Shown here: positions 21,418-33,730 of the stretch, piece by piece
Position numbering within the stretch: position 1 is the first letter of the stretch
How the letters are laid out: the number at the start of each line of letters is the position of its first letter
Assembly (NCBI GenBank): GCA_951799425.1
Contig: OX637392.1
Location: 36,305,593 to 36,369,592, forward strand
DNA length: 64,000 nucleotides
Direction: 5' to 3'
Origin: Ilex aquifolium
Taxonomy: Eukaryota; Streptophyta; Magnoliopsida; Aquifoliales; Aquifoliaceae
Program-made: the position numbers and the translations under genes
Notes under the pieces: generated by a model
What the model saw: only the letters and a program-made list of their open reading frames with translations
Databases searched by the model: none
Told to the model about the DNA's origin: nothing

Positions 21418-22128
21418 CTTTAATATTTGATCATCCAACACCAATATGTTGGGGTTGAATTGGCAATTGCATGATAAAATAATGAAGGAAATCTACGTAA
21501 TCCTCCTTTCCTCCTCTATAGCCCTTTCCTTCCCTGAAGTAGTAGCCCCCTCCCCCTTTCATCGAACATCGCCATCTTGCCCATCTTTTTCCCACCATAG
21601 AAAACACAACACCTTCCTGCGGTTGTTGTGGAGGGGACGTGTCTAGCTCTGTATGTGTGTTTGTGCGTGCTTCGGATAATTGGATTTTTTTAGTGGACTG
21701 ATTTTGATCCAATAAAGGCTAAGATTGGATTTACAGTTATTTTGACTTTGCAACAACGGTGCAATCTTGGCATGTCTTGAATAGTTTTCTGATGATGTAA
21801 GCTGTTCTATTAACATTATTCAGTGGAGGGAAACTTGTTTGCAATGATAGTAAGTAGTCCCCGGGTCAGTGTCAATGAATGACCCAATAGTTTAAACAAA
21901 TATTAGGGGTGGTTGTTGTAATTTATCCAAAATAAAAAATTAATTAATCCAAAGTCCCATCTTGAAAGGAAACAAATAAGTTTGAACATATAAAAATTGA
22001 GCTTATACTAGAGATTAATATTAAACATGTGACATGAAAAAAATTAAATTATTTTTTAAAACAAGCATTAAACTTGCAACTGCAATATCCTATAGAATAT
22101 ACTCTTTCATAAAATGTCAAATTTACAT
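21418..22128. other. Intergenic DNA, nothing recognised
   Basis: A C/T-rich patch at about 21500-21600 is followed by AT-rich sequence. No supported gene. Confidence 0.45.
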
Positions 22129-22133
22129 CCTTC

Positions 22134-23057
22134 TATTATAGAAAATAACAATATATAATTATATTATATTAAACTGTATAAAGTCTAACTTATACACTAA
22201 TCTAAACAGAATGTATAGAAATCAAAACCAGTGCACTTATATTGACGCAAAATAGCACGAATAGTAAAATCCAGAAAATCAGAAATCCAATAATAAAAAC
22301 AATAATTCGAGCCCTGTATAATCACAGTTTCCTTAAAACAGATTTGTTCCCTCTTGGTATTTAAGGTTAATAAGCAACTGTCTCCCAAGATAGAACGGAT
22401 TTCGTTCTTAAAGATGCAGCACTTCAATCTCCAAGACTCCAACGAACACAATTCTGTGTTTATACTTGAACCCAACATGAAATAATAATGCAACAATATG
22501 CAGAGAGAGAGAGAAGAAAGACTGAAAACTTAATTCGGTATTTTGAATAATTGAGAGAACTTGAATGACAGAGCAATTCTTGAATTGTTCAATGGTATGT
22601 TTTGGGAGTGCAAGGAATCACATATTTATAAACTCACAAGTGGCTTTTCATAAAGGGTGTAACCATATGTAATAGTACCTTTTAGTCCAAAGGGTATCAA
22701 TGGTGACTTTATGAAAAGGTACAACCATTTGAAATGATGTCTTTTAGTCCAAGAGATATCAATGGTGACTTTATGAAAAGTTGTGACTATTTGTAATGGT
22801 GTCTTTTAACCAAAAGATGTTAATAGTGACTTTATGAAAATATATAACTATTTGGATTGGTGTCTTTAATCAAAAGTCACCAATTTTGAATTAGTAGTCT
22901 TTCATGTCATATTCACTTCACACCTTTTCAATTGCTCCCAAAAGTCACAAAGACTTTAACAACCTTTTTAATTGCTCCCAAAAGTCACAAAGACTTTTAA
23001 TAATTTCTCATTCATTATTTAATGGTTTTTTAAATAAATATACAATTATTTCCAACA
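22134..23057 (-). repeat. 3' LTR of the minus-strand copia element
   Basis: It starts TGTTGGAAATAATTG on the minus strand (from 23057), just after a polypurine tract (catgtggggaat), and ends at 22134. It is 924 bp. A fourfold imperfect repeat of about 60-65 bp containing ttttagtccaaagg and ggtgactttatgaaaa lies at about 22640-22880. Confidence 0.88.
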
Positions 23058-23132
23058 ATTCCCCACATGAATAAAAATTCAATGGATGATAATGCAGACG
23101 CTAGTTCAAGTACATGTGAAAGGTTATTGCAT

Positions 23133-24720
23133 CTACCTATCACAGTGAATGCATATTGTAGGCACAAGCTTTGACCAATTTGAAATATTCTCTAAGTTAC
23201 GAAGCCATTCTACTTCTTCTCCAGCTTTATCTAAGGCAACGAACTCAGATTTCATTGTAGATATAACAATACATGTTTGCTTTGAGGATTTACAAGACAC
23301 CGCTGCACTACCCAAGGTAAAGACATATCCACTTGTAGATTTTAAATCTTTAGTATCGGATATCCAATTAGCATCGGTATATCCCTCGAGTACTTCTGGG
23401 TAGTTCGTGTAGTGCGAACCATAGTTTTGAGTACGTTTTAAATATCCCAAAACTCTAATAATTTTTTTTCAGTGGTCTTTTCTGGGATTACTTTTATATC
23501 GACTTAGTTTACTCATTGAGTATTCTATATCTGGACGGGTACAATTCATTATGTACATTAAACTATCAATAATACATCCATATTATAACTGTGATATTCC
23601 ATTACCTTTATTCTTAGAAAGATGGATATTAGCATCGACAGGTGTTCTGATAGGTTTTATCTCATACTTCTTGAACTTATCAAGTACTTTTTCAATATAA
23701 TGAGATTGAGATAACACGAGTCTATCTGACATCCTAGAAATTTTAATTCCTAATATAACGTCAGCAACACCTAGGTCTTTCATTTCAAACCTATTTGTCA
23801 ACATCCGCTTGGTAGCTTTAATGACATCGTTATTGCTGCCCATAATTAGCATGTCGTCAATATAAAAACATACAATAAGGTATCCTCTATGAATACTATT
23901 GACATATACATATTTATCACACTCATTTATTTTGTACCCAGTTGACAACATTACTTTGTCAAATTTTTCATGCCACTACTTCGGTTCTTATTTTAAACCA
24001 TATAGAGATTTAACAAACTTGCATACTTTCTTTTATTGTCCATTAACAATGAACCGCTCAGGTTGTTCCATGTATATTTCTTCATCTAATTCACCATTCA
24101 AGAATGTTGTCTTTACATCCATTTGATATATTTCAAGACCATTCAATGCAGCTATAGCAATTAACATCCGTATGGAAGTAATTCTTGTAACTGGTGAATA
24201 AGTGTCAAAATAATCCAATCGTTCCCTTTGTTTATATCCTTTGGCTACAAGTTTAGCTTTCTGCTTGTCAATGGATCCATCGGCTTTCATCTTCTTTTTA
24301 AAAATTCATTTACAACCTAAAGGTTTGTTACCTGGTGGAAGATCCACCAACTCCCATATATGATTTTTCATAATGGATTCGATTTCAGAATCGACAGCTT
24401 CCTTCCAATAAGGAGCTTTAGGAGAGGACATAACTTCTTTGAAACTTTGAGGATCATTTTCTAATAGATAAGTTAGAAAATTACGATCAAATTACTTCGA
24501 AGTCTTTGTCCTGTTGCTACGTCTAAGTTCATCTTCAATGAACTCCTCGTTTTGACCATTACTAGTTGTAACCTCAATTGGTCTCTTTAATAAACTTGAT
24601 TTATGTGATATATTAAATGGAAAATTATTTTCAAAGAATGAAGCACTCCTTGATTCTATAATTGAATTAATATGCACATCAGGAATCTCAGATTTTTGAA
24701 CAAGAAATCGATATGCACTA
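23133..24720 (-). pseudogene. Copia reverse transcriptase and RNase H
   Basis: Minus-strand segments in several frames give the copia reverse transcriptase entry region (KAKLVAKGYKQRERLDYFDT near 24290-24230), YSPVTRITSIRMLIAIAALN, MDVKTTFLNGELDEEIYMEQ and the catalytic FYIDDMLIMGSN (YIDD intact, about 23870-23840). RNase H follows ([30 protein letters not shown], about 23390-23270). Stops and frameshifts at about 24490, 24030, 23955 and 23580 break the frame. Confidence 0.85.
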
Positions 24721-26279
24721 CTTTTATGAGTGTAAAATCCAGGTAAATTTGAACTTTTTTGTGAATAAGGGCAAAATGGTCAATTGTCATCCTAATGTTT
24801 ATTTGAAATACTCATGCTCTAGAACTTGGATGAGAAAACGGAGTTCGTCGTTGGATTCGTATCGCGAAATCTAGTCACCCTGTCAAATTTCGTCGAATTT
24901 CGAGATAGTCGAATTTTGCACGTCGTTCGAGGCGACTGCGTGACGAATGACCTCACGAACGTCCCTATAAATAAATTTTATAAATTTTCCTTAAAATTGA
25001 ATTAAAGTTCAAATAAAATTAATTTGAACTTAAACCGGGATCAAATAAATCATTTCGGGGCAGAAACGGACCCGGATCAGTGGGTGACGTGTGGCGCGAC
25101 ATAGGCCGAGCATTTAAAATTATAAATAGGGACTTAAATGAGATATTTCAGCAGAAATATCCCATTGTTCAGCCCCTTTTGGCCGTCCATAGAGAGAGAA
25201 GAGAAAGAAGAGAGAAAAGAGAGAAAACATTGATTCTTCAAGCTTCTCCTTCGATTTCCCGGAGTTCGGTCACTCGGAATTCGTTGGACAAAGACTTAAA
25301 GTTGCTCTACGTGACTAGGGCTACGCGTGAGTACTAAGAACGAAGAGCTTCACCGAAGATCAAAGGGCAATTTTTTGGAGAAATCAAAGCCTTGAGTCTT
25401 TGGGGGTGTTCTTGGTGTGTTCTTGAAGCCTAGTCTTCATTTCAAGCTTCAAGAGGTAGGGTTCTTCCTACCTTGGATAAATTCTTGTCCTTAGATGTTG
25501 ATAGTTTAAGGGTTGTTATGTTTATGCATATGGATAGACCTTCATATATGTGTTTATGGTTATATAAATTATGCCTTAAACGTGTTTGGTGAAATGCCTT
25601 GTGTATTTGGAAATTGTTGTTTTGATTTAATTGAAATAACATGCTTAAGTTTAACTTGTGGAGTCATATGCTTATGATATGATTTGTAATTGAATGATCA
25701 TGTTGAAATTGTTCATCTGTTGTTGGCATATTGAGCATTTTGTTATATGCAATGGGACATGGCATTGCATATGCACGGAAGCATCTCATTACATGGGTGT
25801 GTGTGCATGGTTGATGTCAACACCACACTTGGTGATTGACGGTATGACTTGGGAAAGGTTGGGTCGAAGACCTAGCTAAGCCACTTGGTTGCATGATAAA
25901 TTGGGTTGGGGTTAGCAAGAAGAGGCATGACGACCTCTCGAGTGCAAGGCCCGGTGATTTGGGAGGTGCACTCCATTGGTGTAAGAGTCCATAAAGTGTA
26001 CGGGTATGGAAGACCCTTGGTGTAAGTCCATGAATATCCAACTCCAAGAAAGACCCTAGTTTTGAAAATGTCATTTGATGCGAACATAAATGATGGAATG
26101 AAACACTTTGGCATTGCATCGTGTAGTAGGAGTCGGCGAGGACTCGGGTTGAAGTGCATGAGTGAGTGTCATCTCATTTCATGGCATGGTATTGTTGCAT
26201 TCCAACTTAGAATGCATATCCTTATAAGGAATGATTGTTTATATGTTGCAAATGAATGTTGCATGAGCATGAGCATCTA

Positions 26280-26303
26280 GGGGGGGGAGGGGGGAGGGGA
26301 GTA
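26280..26303 (+). repeat. G-rich tract with G-quadruplex potential
   Basis: Runs of 8, 6 and 4 G separated by single A (starting ggggggggaggggggagggg) occur in the solo LTR, which fits an intrastrand G-quadruplex pattern on the plus strand. Confidence 0.7.
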
Positions 26304-26608
26304 GCCTTTGTAGGATCTACTCTACTGGGCGTTGGCTCACCCTATATGGGAAACATTTCAGGTGTGGGGTTTGCACCGGTGGATGACTCACTTGGAGAGC
26401 ATCAAGCATGAAGGGGGCCAACTTGTGGCCTTTATGGTTTATTTTGTAAAGCTTTTGAGAAAATTCCATTTGATGTGTAAATGTATGGAACTTGTATAAA
26501 TTATGTTTTATATGGGAAATCTTATCTAACATGTGTTGGATGATTTTTGGAGGGTTGGAGTAGATTGAAAATGAAAAACAGTTGAAAAAGACAAAACTGG
26601 GAAGAAAG

Positions 26609-26775
26609 TACCGGTACGGTAGGGTACCGGTACGGTGTACCGGTACGCACTTTCCAGTAGGTAAACTGCATCGGTACTTAGTACCGGTATGGTGTACCGG
26701 TACGCACTTTCCAATAGGCAAACCGTACCGGTACGCAGTACCGGTATGATATTGTACTGGTACACAGTACCCATA
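26609..26775. repeat. Cluster of TACCGGTA palindromes in the solo LTR
   Basis: About seven intact and several mutated copies of GTACCGGTAC-like palindromes occur in 165 bp, in two larger repeats sharing gtaccggtacgcactttcca. Variants such as gcatcggtac and gtactggtac look like C-to-T changes at the central CG. Confidence 0.85.
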
Positions 26776-27057
26776 CACTCTCAAGAATTTTCAGATTTTT
26801 AAACTACTTTGCCCTATTTTCAGTCTATGCCTTCCTTCTCTCCAATGATGTAAATTGACTATAACGGAGTATAAATCCGGGTATGTTGGATCTTGGTTGA
26901 ACCCAATGAATAATTGAATCAAGTTTATATTTATGAGTTATGATCCCAGCTAAGGGGATGCTATCGCCATGATGTTGGGTTGAGTGACATCCACGGGAAA
27001 TTCCGCGGGTTGATGGGTAATCAACGGACCCCCGGATTTTGGGGCGTCACAATGAGC

Positions 27058-28138
27058 ATAACTAATGAATACACAGTCAATGATTTTTGGTCCTACCTTA
27101 ACCTTTTTCGGTTTAGGAACCGCCACTTTTGCTAGACACCTCCACACTTTTAAGAATTTAGAGAAAGGTCTTCGACCTTTCCATAATTCATATGGTGTCT
27201 GATTAGTTTTCTTATGAGGCACCTTGTTAAGAGTATAATTAGTAGATAATAAGGCTTCTCCCCACAAGTTTTGGGGTGCTCCCAAACTTGACAACATAGC
27301 ATTCATCATTTTTTTCAATATTCGATTTTAACGTTCAGCTATGCCATTTGATTGAGGTGAATAGAGGGCAGTTGTTTGGTGAATGATTCCATGTGTTGCA
27401 CAAAACTCCTCAAAAGGAGATTCATATTCACCACCCCTATCACTTCTTAGTGTCTTTATCTTTCTACTAAGTTGATTCTCAACTTCATTCTTATAATGCT
27501 TGAACCCCTTTATAAATTTCATCTTTACTTCTAATTAAGTAAACATAACAGTATCTTGTACAATCATCAATAAAAGTAATAAAATACTTTTTACCACCTC
27601 TTGTTTGCACAAATTTTAAGTCACAATCATCATTATGAATTAATTCAAGAGGTTCAGTACTTCTTTCAATTGACTTGAAAGATGTTCTTGCCAACTTTGA
27701 TTCCACACAAGTCTCACATTTATGATTTGGATCAATAGACATCTTAGGCAAGTCATTCAAATTAACTAATCTTCTAATTGCATTATAATTAACATCTCCT
27801 AGTCTAGCATGCCACATATTATAAAACTGAAGCAAGTAAGGAGAATTCATCTCATTCTTATTATTAGAAGATGTGGGTACAACCGTCATTACATTGAGCT
27901 TAAAATGCCCATCACTCATGTATCCATTCTCTACAAACATCTCATTCTTAGTGAGTCCAAATTTGTTGGATACAAACACTAACTTAAAGCCATTCTTGCT
28001 AAGCAAGGAACCGGATACTAGATTCTTTCGAATATCTGGGACATGAAGCACTTCGTTCAAGGTGAGTTTCTTACTGGATGTCATCTTGAGTATTACCTTT
28101 CCACAACCTTCAACCTTTGAAGTAGAGGAGTTTCCCAT
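27058..28138 (-). pseudogene. Copia GAG-pre-integrase and integrase
   Basis: Minus-strand translation shows LHVPDIRKNLVSGSLL, then the HHCC region MWHARLGDVNYNAIRRL with CETCVESKLARTSF, the catalytic region FITFIDDCTRYCYVYL, and LRSDRGGEYESPFEEFCAT with SPQSNGIAER. The second His of the zinc domain (LGH in relatives) is Asp here, near 27793-27796. Frameshifts lie near 27500 and 27325. Integrase would insert the cDNA; this one is dead. The frame runs up to 27058, where the solo LTR interrupts it, and resumes at 24720. Confidence 0.82.
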
Positions 28139-28220
28139 GTAGAGCTGTTCATCATACTCTATCTTTTTGTAAGTAGAAAACGTCCACTTATTTGAACAAA
28201 TGTGTCGGTTGGCACCAGTA

Positions 28221-29170
28221 TCAACTCACCAAGTTACATTCGGAAACCACTGCAGAGAGGTTCATGTCGGAGACTTCCATTGAAAGCTTGTCTGATTCTG
28301 TCATGTATGCTTGTGCATTAGGCTTCTTGAAATTCTTTGGCCTACGACAATCTTTTGAGATATGCCCCGGTTTGCCACAGTTGTAGTATTTGCCCTTGAA
28401 TTTCTTCGATCCTTGATTTGGACCTTCGTCATTGTGCTTCCTTTTCTTGTTAGTCTTGGTTCCTCTTTCAACTATGTTGGCCTTAGATTCCATGGAATTA
28501 AAAATTCCACTTTTTTTCTCAGATTTACGGTTAGCCTCCTCAATCCTCAATCGAACAATCAATTTTTCAAGTTTCATCTTTTTGTGCTTATGCTTGAGAT
28601 AGTTCTTAAAATCCTTCCATACGGGTGGTAATTTCTCCACAATTGTAGCCACTTGCAATGACTCACTAAGAGACATACCCTCGGCATGGATGTCATGAAG
28701 GATTACTTGAATTTCTTGAACCTGGGAGATAATAGTCTTAGAATCCACCATTTTGAAATCCAAGAATTTACCGACAATGAACTTCTCTGTACCGGCATCC
28801 TTGGTCTTGTACTTTTTGTCCAAGGACTCCCAAAGTTTTTTGCGGTTTTGACTGCACTGTACACATTATATAATATATTGTCTAACCCATTGAGGATGTA
28901 AATTCTACACAAGAAATCCAAGTGCTTTCAAGCATCCACAGTAGCCACATTTTCCACATTTGTTTCATTTTCATCGAATGAAGGAACATCTTCCTTGAGA
29001 AACTTTACAAGATTAAGGGTGGTGAGATAGAAAAGCATCTTGGATTGCCAATGTTTGAAGTCCGAGCCATTGAACTTCTCGGGCTTCTCCCCATCAGACA
29101 CACTCACTGTTGTAGGAACAACTGTTGCATGAACAACAGTAGGAGGAACATAATCATTTGAAGTTGTCAT
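28221..29170 (-). pseudogene. Copia gag
   Basis: It starts at ATG 29170 (MTTSNDYVPPTVVHATVV) and contains EKFNGSDFKHWQSKMLFYLT, typical of copia Gag. After two frameshifts (about 28925 and 28800) it continues through KFLDFKMVDSKTIISQVQEI to a Lys-rich linker and zinc knuckle YYNCGKPGHISKDC. The first Cys of the knuckle is Tyr (TGC to TAC), so the finger lacks one ligand. The protease region between 28220 and 28140 is badly eroded. Confidence 0.82.
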
Positions 29171-29350
29171 TTATGTTACACAAACAGAAGCAATAATTTA
29201 ATACTAAAATGAAGATTCTAACATAATACACAATTCTGATTGGTGATAGGTAAAGTAATTAATGAAACTAAGACAGTAACAAAATACAAAATTCTATTTT
29301 AGACTTATAACAGTACTTGTTATTATAAAACACAAAATCTGTCGTAAGAT

Positions 29351-29725
29351 TATTATAGAAAATAACAATATATAATTATATTATATTAAACTATATAAAG
29401 TCTAACTTATACACTAATCTAAACATAATGTATAGAAATCAAAACCAGTGCACTTACATTGACGCAGAATAGCACGAATAGTAAAATTCAGAAAACCAGA
29501 AATCCAGAAATTCAATAATAAAAACAATAATCCGAGCCCGGGGTAATCACAGTTTCCTTAAGACAGATTTGCCTTATCTCGATGCTTAAGGTTGATAAGC
29601 AATTGTCCCCCAAGGTAGAACGGATTTTGTTCTTAAAGATGCAGCACTTCAATCTCCAAGACTCCAACGAACACAATTCTGTGTTTATACTTGAACCGAA
29701 CTTGAAATAATAATGCAACAATATG

Positions 29726-29785
<60 letters not shown>

Positions 29786-30324
29786 AAAGACTGAAAACTT
29801 AATTCGGTATTTTGGATAATTGAGAGAACTTGAATGATAGAGCAATTCTTGAATTGTTCAATGGTATGTTTTGGGAGTGCAAGGAATCACATATTTATAG
29901 ACTCACAAGTGACTTTTCATAAAGGGTGTAACCATATGTAATGGTACCTTTTAGTCCAAAGGGTATCAATGGTGACTTTATGAAAAGGTACAACCATTTG
30001 AAATGGTGTCTTTTAGTCCAAGAGATATCAATGATGACTTTATGAAAAGTTATGACTATTTGTAATGGTGTCTTTTAACCAAAAGATATTAATGGTGACT
30101 TTATGAAAATATATAACTATTTAAATTGGTGTCTTTAATCAAAAGTCACAAATTTTGAATTAGGAGCCTTTCATGTCATATTCACTTCACACCTTTTCAA
30201 TTGCTCCCAAAAGTCACAAAGACTTTAACAACCTTTCAATTACTCCCAAAAGTCACAAACACTTTAATAATTTCCCATTCACTACTTAATAATTTTTTAA
30301 ATAAATATACCATTATTTCCAACA
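29351..30324 (-). repeat. 5' LTR of the minus-strand copia element
   Basis: It is 974 bp, longer than its partner mainly because of a (GA)n/(CA)n microsatellite at 29725-29782. It starts TGTTGGAAATAATGG on the minus strand at 30324. The downstream primer-binding site is not obviously of tRNA-iMet type. Confidence 0.88.
29725..29782. repeat. (CA)n and (GA)n microsatellite in the LTR
   Basis: CA repeats run into about 22 GA repeats. The other LTR has only a short GA run at the equivalent place (about 22503-22515), so the expansion is specific to this LTR. Confidence 0.9.
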
Positions 30325-30329
30325 CCTTC

Positions 30330-30902
30330 CTTATGCACATAATAGTACAATCTGCATGAAAACCATGCAGCATCTCACTAATAGCATGACACTTCCCATC
30401 GTACTTCTTGAAAGGCTATACATACGATGACTTGGAATAGTAATGAGAGGAATTTTCTTCCCCAATCCTTAAGATAATCCGAAAACATTGGTGGGCTATG
30501 ACATGATATCATTGCCTAACCGTAGCCGTATACCAGCTACTCTTAATAGAACTGGATTCATGGGCAACATCAAAATATGTAAATTTCCTAGTAACTATTT
30601 CGGTGATTAATATCAACATTATACTTGATCATTCACAATAAAAGTCAATATATGATAAAAGTAAAGATTTATAAAATTCCCAAAATCCATATCAAGGTCA
30701 GGTCTAATGGACCCAATTGATTTTGGCCCAAGTTAAGGAGCCATAAATAATATAAATGAATAGTTCATTAGGAGTTAGAGTCCCAAGAATTTGGTCTTTT
30801 ATGAACAGAAATTGTTGCAGCTAAATATATAAAAATTGTCACTAAATCTTTTAGTGATAACTTTTTTTATTGTCATTAGGCCGTGACAATATGTGTAGTG
30901 AC
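30330..30902. other. Spacer; its end is the left part of a split AT-rich element
   Basis: 30330-30815 shows nothing recognisable. From about 30820 the sequence has ttgtcactaaatcttttagtg-like words in both orientations, which continue after the Tekay element at 59035, so the Tekay element probably landed inside a small non-coding DNA element. Confidence 0.45.
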
Positions 30903-30907
30903 TAAAT

Positions 30908-33239
30908 TGTGACGCCCAAAAAAATCGGAGGTCCTTTGTCAACCCATTGATCACTCATAAACCCGCGAAATACCCATAGATACCATGTAACTCGATATCA
31001 CGCCGTTATGCTCCATTTATCGGGTTCCATAATTTAACAAAATACGGGCAGAGTCTCCTTTGTACGGGGAGCACTACCCAAAACACAACATGTGCAATCA
31101 TATAACATTGACTACATCGGGTCCATTTATCCATACTCATTTAACAATACATAATTTTACATTAAAAATAGTCCATATGAGTTCGATTATAATTCTTTTA
31201 CATACATTACATGCCCAAAAACTAACTTAGCAAATGTTTTACAAAAACATATTTTTTCACAATAGTTTTACAGAATGTGAATTAAAAGCCACAAGTCGGC
31301 TTTTCTTCATCATTGATGCCCGAATACGAGCCGTCCACCGGTGTATAACTCGCACCTGAAATGTTTTCTCAAAAAGGGTGAGCCACGCTCAATAAGATAT
31401 CTCCTAAAGAGGCAACCCCCCAACCTAAGTGCATATGAAATGTCCACATGCAACATTCAACAAGAAGCAACATTCTAATCAAGAATATGCAATTTAATGT
31501 TGGAAATTCACTATACCATGCCATGAAATAAAAAGAGATTCACTCTTACACTTCAACCCCGAGCCTTACTGACTCCCGTAACACATGCAATGCCAATGTG
31601 TATAAATCCACTAGTGATGTTATACATCTAATGATCTTTTTAAATCTTTTTAAAATAATGTGTCTTTGTTTAAAACAAAATCATGTGTCTTTGTTGGGTA
31701 GCGGGATTTTGGTATCTCACCACCGGTTCCGCACACCGATACACTATTTTGGACTTGCACCGAAGGAAGTGTATAAACCAATAATCGAATCTTGCACCCG
31801 AGGGAGAATCTAGCCCTGCTTGCTATACCCGACACAAGTTTTTCATGCGACCATGCAACTTAGCCGGACCTAGGTCTAACCTTCCCGAGTTCACTTATCA
31901 ACCACCAAGAATGATGTTTGATCAACTATGCACACACATCCACACTCATGCCTCATGCCTCATGCCTCATGCCCATGAATATGTTGCCCCCGTGCAAATG
32001 CAATGTAATGTGTAATTGCAACACCATTATCATGTCCAATATGTACGAGTGTCATATGAACAACTCAACCACATTTCAACATACACCAAGGTTAATTATA
32101 TCATAAGCATATAATTTTCATAAAACCTCATCATATCAATATATCATGAGCATGTATCAACATTTACATTTAACAACAATTTTTCCCAAGCATGTTATCA
32201 CATAATCTCATGCAAGTAACACACTTTATTTCACATAGGCATTTTATCAAACACCTTCAAGGAATCAAATCATGTAATCACATAAAATGCCCAAATTTAT
32301 CGCATAACTCAAAAAAAAAAAAATCATATTAAGTGATTTCCACATACCCAATTATCAAAACTTCCAAAAAATCACAAACTAGTAATTTCTAATTACCAAT
32401 TCATACTAGAATTGAATTTACGCATTTCCATTAAACCAACTATAATAGGCAAGTGTTAAAATACACATAACACCCCACCCATTTCATATATTCATCCTAG
32501 GTTGGAAGTAAACCTAGTTAGGATGAAAACTCTACCTCTTGAAGCGTAAAACAATGCTAGGAAGTTCCAAGAACCCAAACCTTGCCCAAAACAAAACTTT
32601 CCTCAAAATCCCGTCTTTGAATCTTTAGTGAAACCCATCCTTTTTGGTATGGTTACGTAGCCTTGGTCGCGTGATCGAATTTAATACTTGACCCAAAGGA
32701 TTCCGACCGGCGGATCTCCGTAGATCGTAGAGAGAAGTCTTGAATCTTTACTTTTTTCTTCATTTCCCTCTCTTCCTCTTCCAACGTTAGAACCCAGCAA
32801 TCCAACGGAGATTTTTGTGGAAAATCAGATTTTTTGACTCCTATTTATACCCTTTAACGCTTGGTTCACATCGAGCTACGCGTTCCCTATTCTTGGGTCC
32901 GTTTACGCCTGGAAACGATTAAATTTCGTCCTGATTTAAGTTCAAGATATTTTTATATAAAATTTATTTAAATTATAATAAAATTTTAGAAATTTAATTT
33001 TTGGGGTCGTTTTTTATGTCACCCGACACCTGGTCGCCTTAAAAAACGTGAAAAACCCGACTATCTCAGAATTCGACGAAAAATTGTCTGGGTAACTAGA
33101 TTTCGCGAGAAGAATCCAATATTGAGGTCCGTTTTATCATCCGAGCTTTAGAGAAATACAGGTTTTCAACCTGCACCGAAGTGACAAGTTGCTGTTTTGC
33201 CATTTTTCATAAAAAGTTCAAATTTACTCGGGTTTTACA
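30908..33239 (-). repeat. 3' LTR of the Tekay element
   Basis: On the minus strand it starts TGTAAAACCCGAG at 33239 and ends GGGCGTCACA at 30908. It is preceded by a purine-rich tract containing cggggacgaaattcttttaa, the usual 3' boundary of this family. Confidence 0.88.
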
Positions 33240-33730
33240 TTCTTCCCGCCTTAAAAGAATTTCGTCCCCGAAATTCACACACACATGTACATTCAACCAC
33301 ATGCATTATGCAACAGTCATATAATACTAAATGACTATAAGAATGTACCTCCATCATCGAATAAGAAAGAATAACTGGTACGTATAGTGTCCTCACGCTC
33401 CCATGTCGCCTCTTGCACACCTTAGTGCTGCCACAACACCTTCACTAGCTTCATGGTCTTACCTTGTAAAATCTGTTCTCAACTATCCATGATATGCACC
33501 GGTCCCTCCTCGAAGGTCCCATCCGCATCACAATCAACTCACCCCAATCCACCGCATGTGTCAGATCTGGAGTGTACTTCCAAAGCATGGAGACATGAAA
33601 TACCATGTGACCACCCGATAGATTTGGCGATAACGCCAACTGGTAAGCAACTACGCCAACCCTCTCAAGTACCTTGAAGGGTTAGATATACCTCGGCGAG
33701 AGCTTTCTCCGCTTGCTAAACCTGACCACT
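33240..33730 (-). pseudogene. Tekay integrase C-terminus and chromodomain remnant
   Basis: The minus-strand peptides ALSPNLSGGHMVFHVSMLWK, DLTHAVDWGEL and CISWIVENRFYKVRP match the end of chromovirus integrase leading into the chromodomain. The rest of integrase lies beyond the nested Athila element, from 47593. Stops are present on both sides. Confidence 0.75.

Larger units (their letters stand above)
24731..27051 (+). mobile_element. Solo LTR (TGTAAAATCC...GGGCGTCACA family) in the copia element
   Basis: It is 2321 bp, begins TGTAAAATCCAGG and ends TTTGGGGCGTCACA. It is flanked by a perfect TSD atgag (24726-24730, 27052-27056) and interrupts the copia pol frame between integrase and reverse transcriptase. 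Related LTRs occur at 30908-33239, 56671-59034 and 60159-63221 in the opposite orientation. It carries a palindrome cluster (26609-26775) that those copies lack, and a G-rich tract at 26280-26303. Confidence 0.9.
22134..30324 (-). mobile_element. Ty1/copia retrotransposon, minus strand, split by a solo LTR
   Basis: Related LTRs (22134-23057 and 29351-30324) in the same orientation and a perfect TSD ccttc (22129-22133, 30325-30329) define the element. On the minus strand gag lies at about 29170-28221, GAG-pre-integrase and integrase at 28138-27058, and reverse transcriptase and RNase H at 24720-23133. A 2321-bp solo LTR (24731-27051) sits between integrase and reverse transcriptase and accounts for the gap. 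Numerous frameshifts and stops make it inactive. Confidence 0.9.

Noticed and set aside
30340-30500. Minus-strand stretch with a gene-like peptide (KYDGKCHAISEMLHGFHADC)
   Set aside because: It is open for fewer than 40 codons and I recognise no family. It could be an exon remnant, but nothing else supports it.
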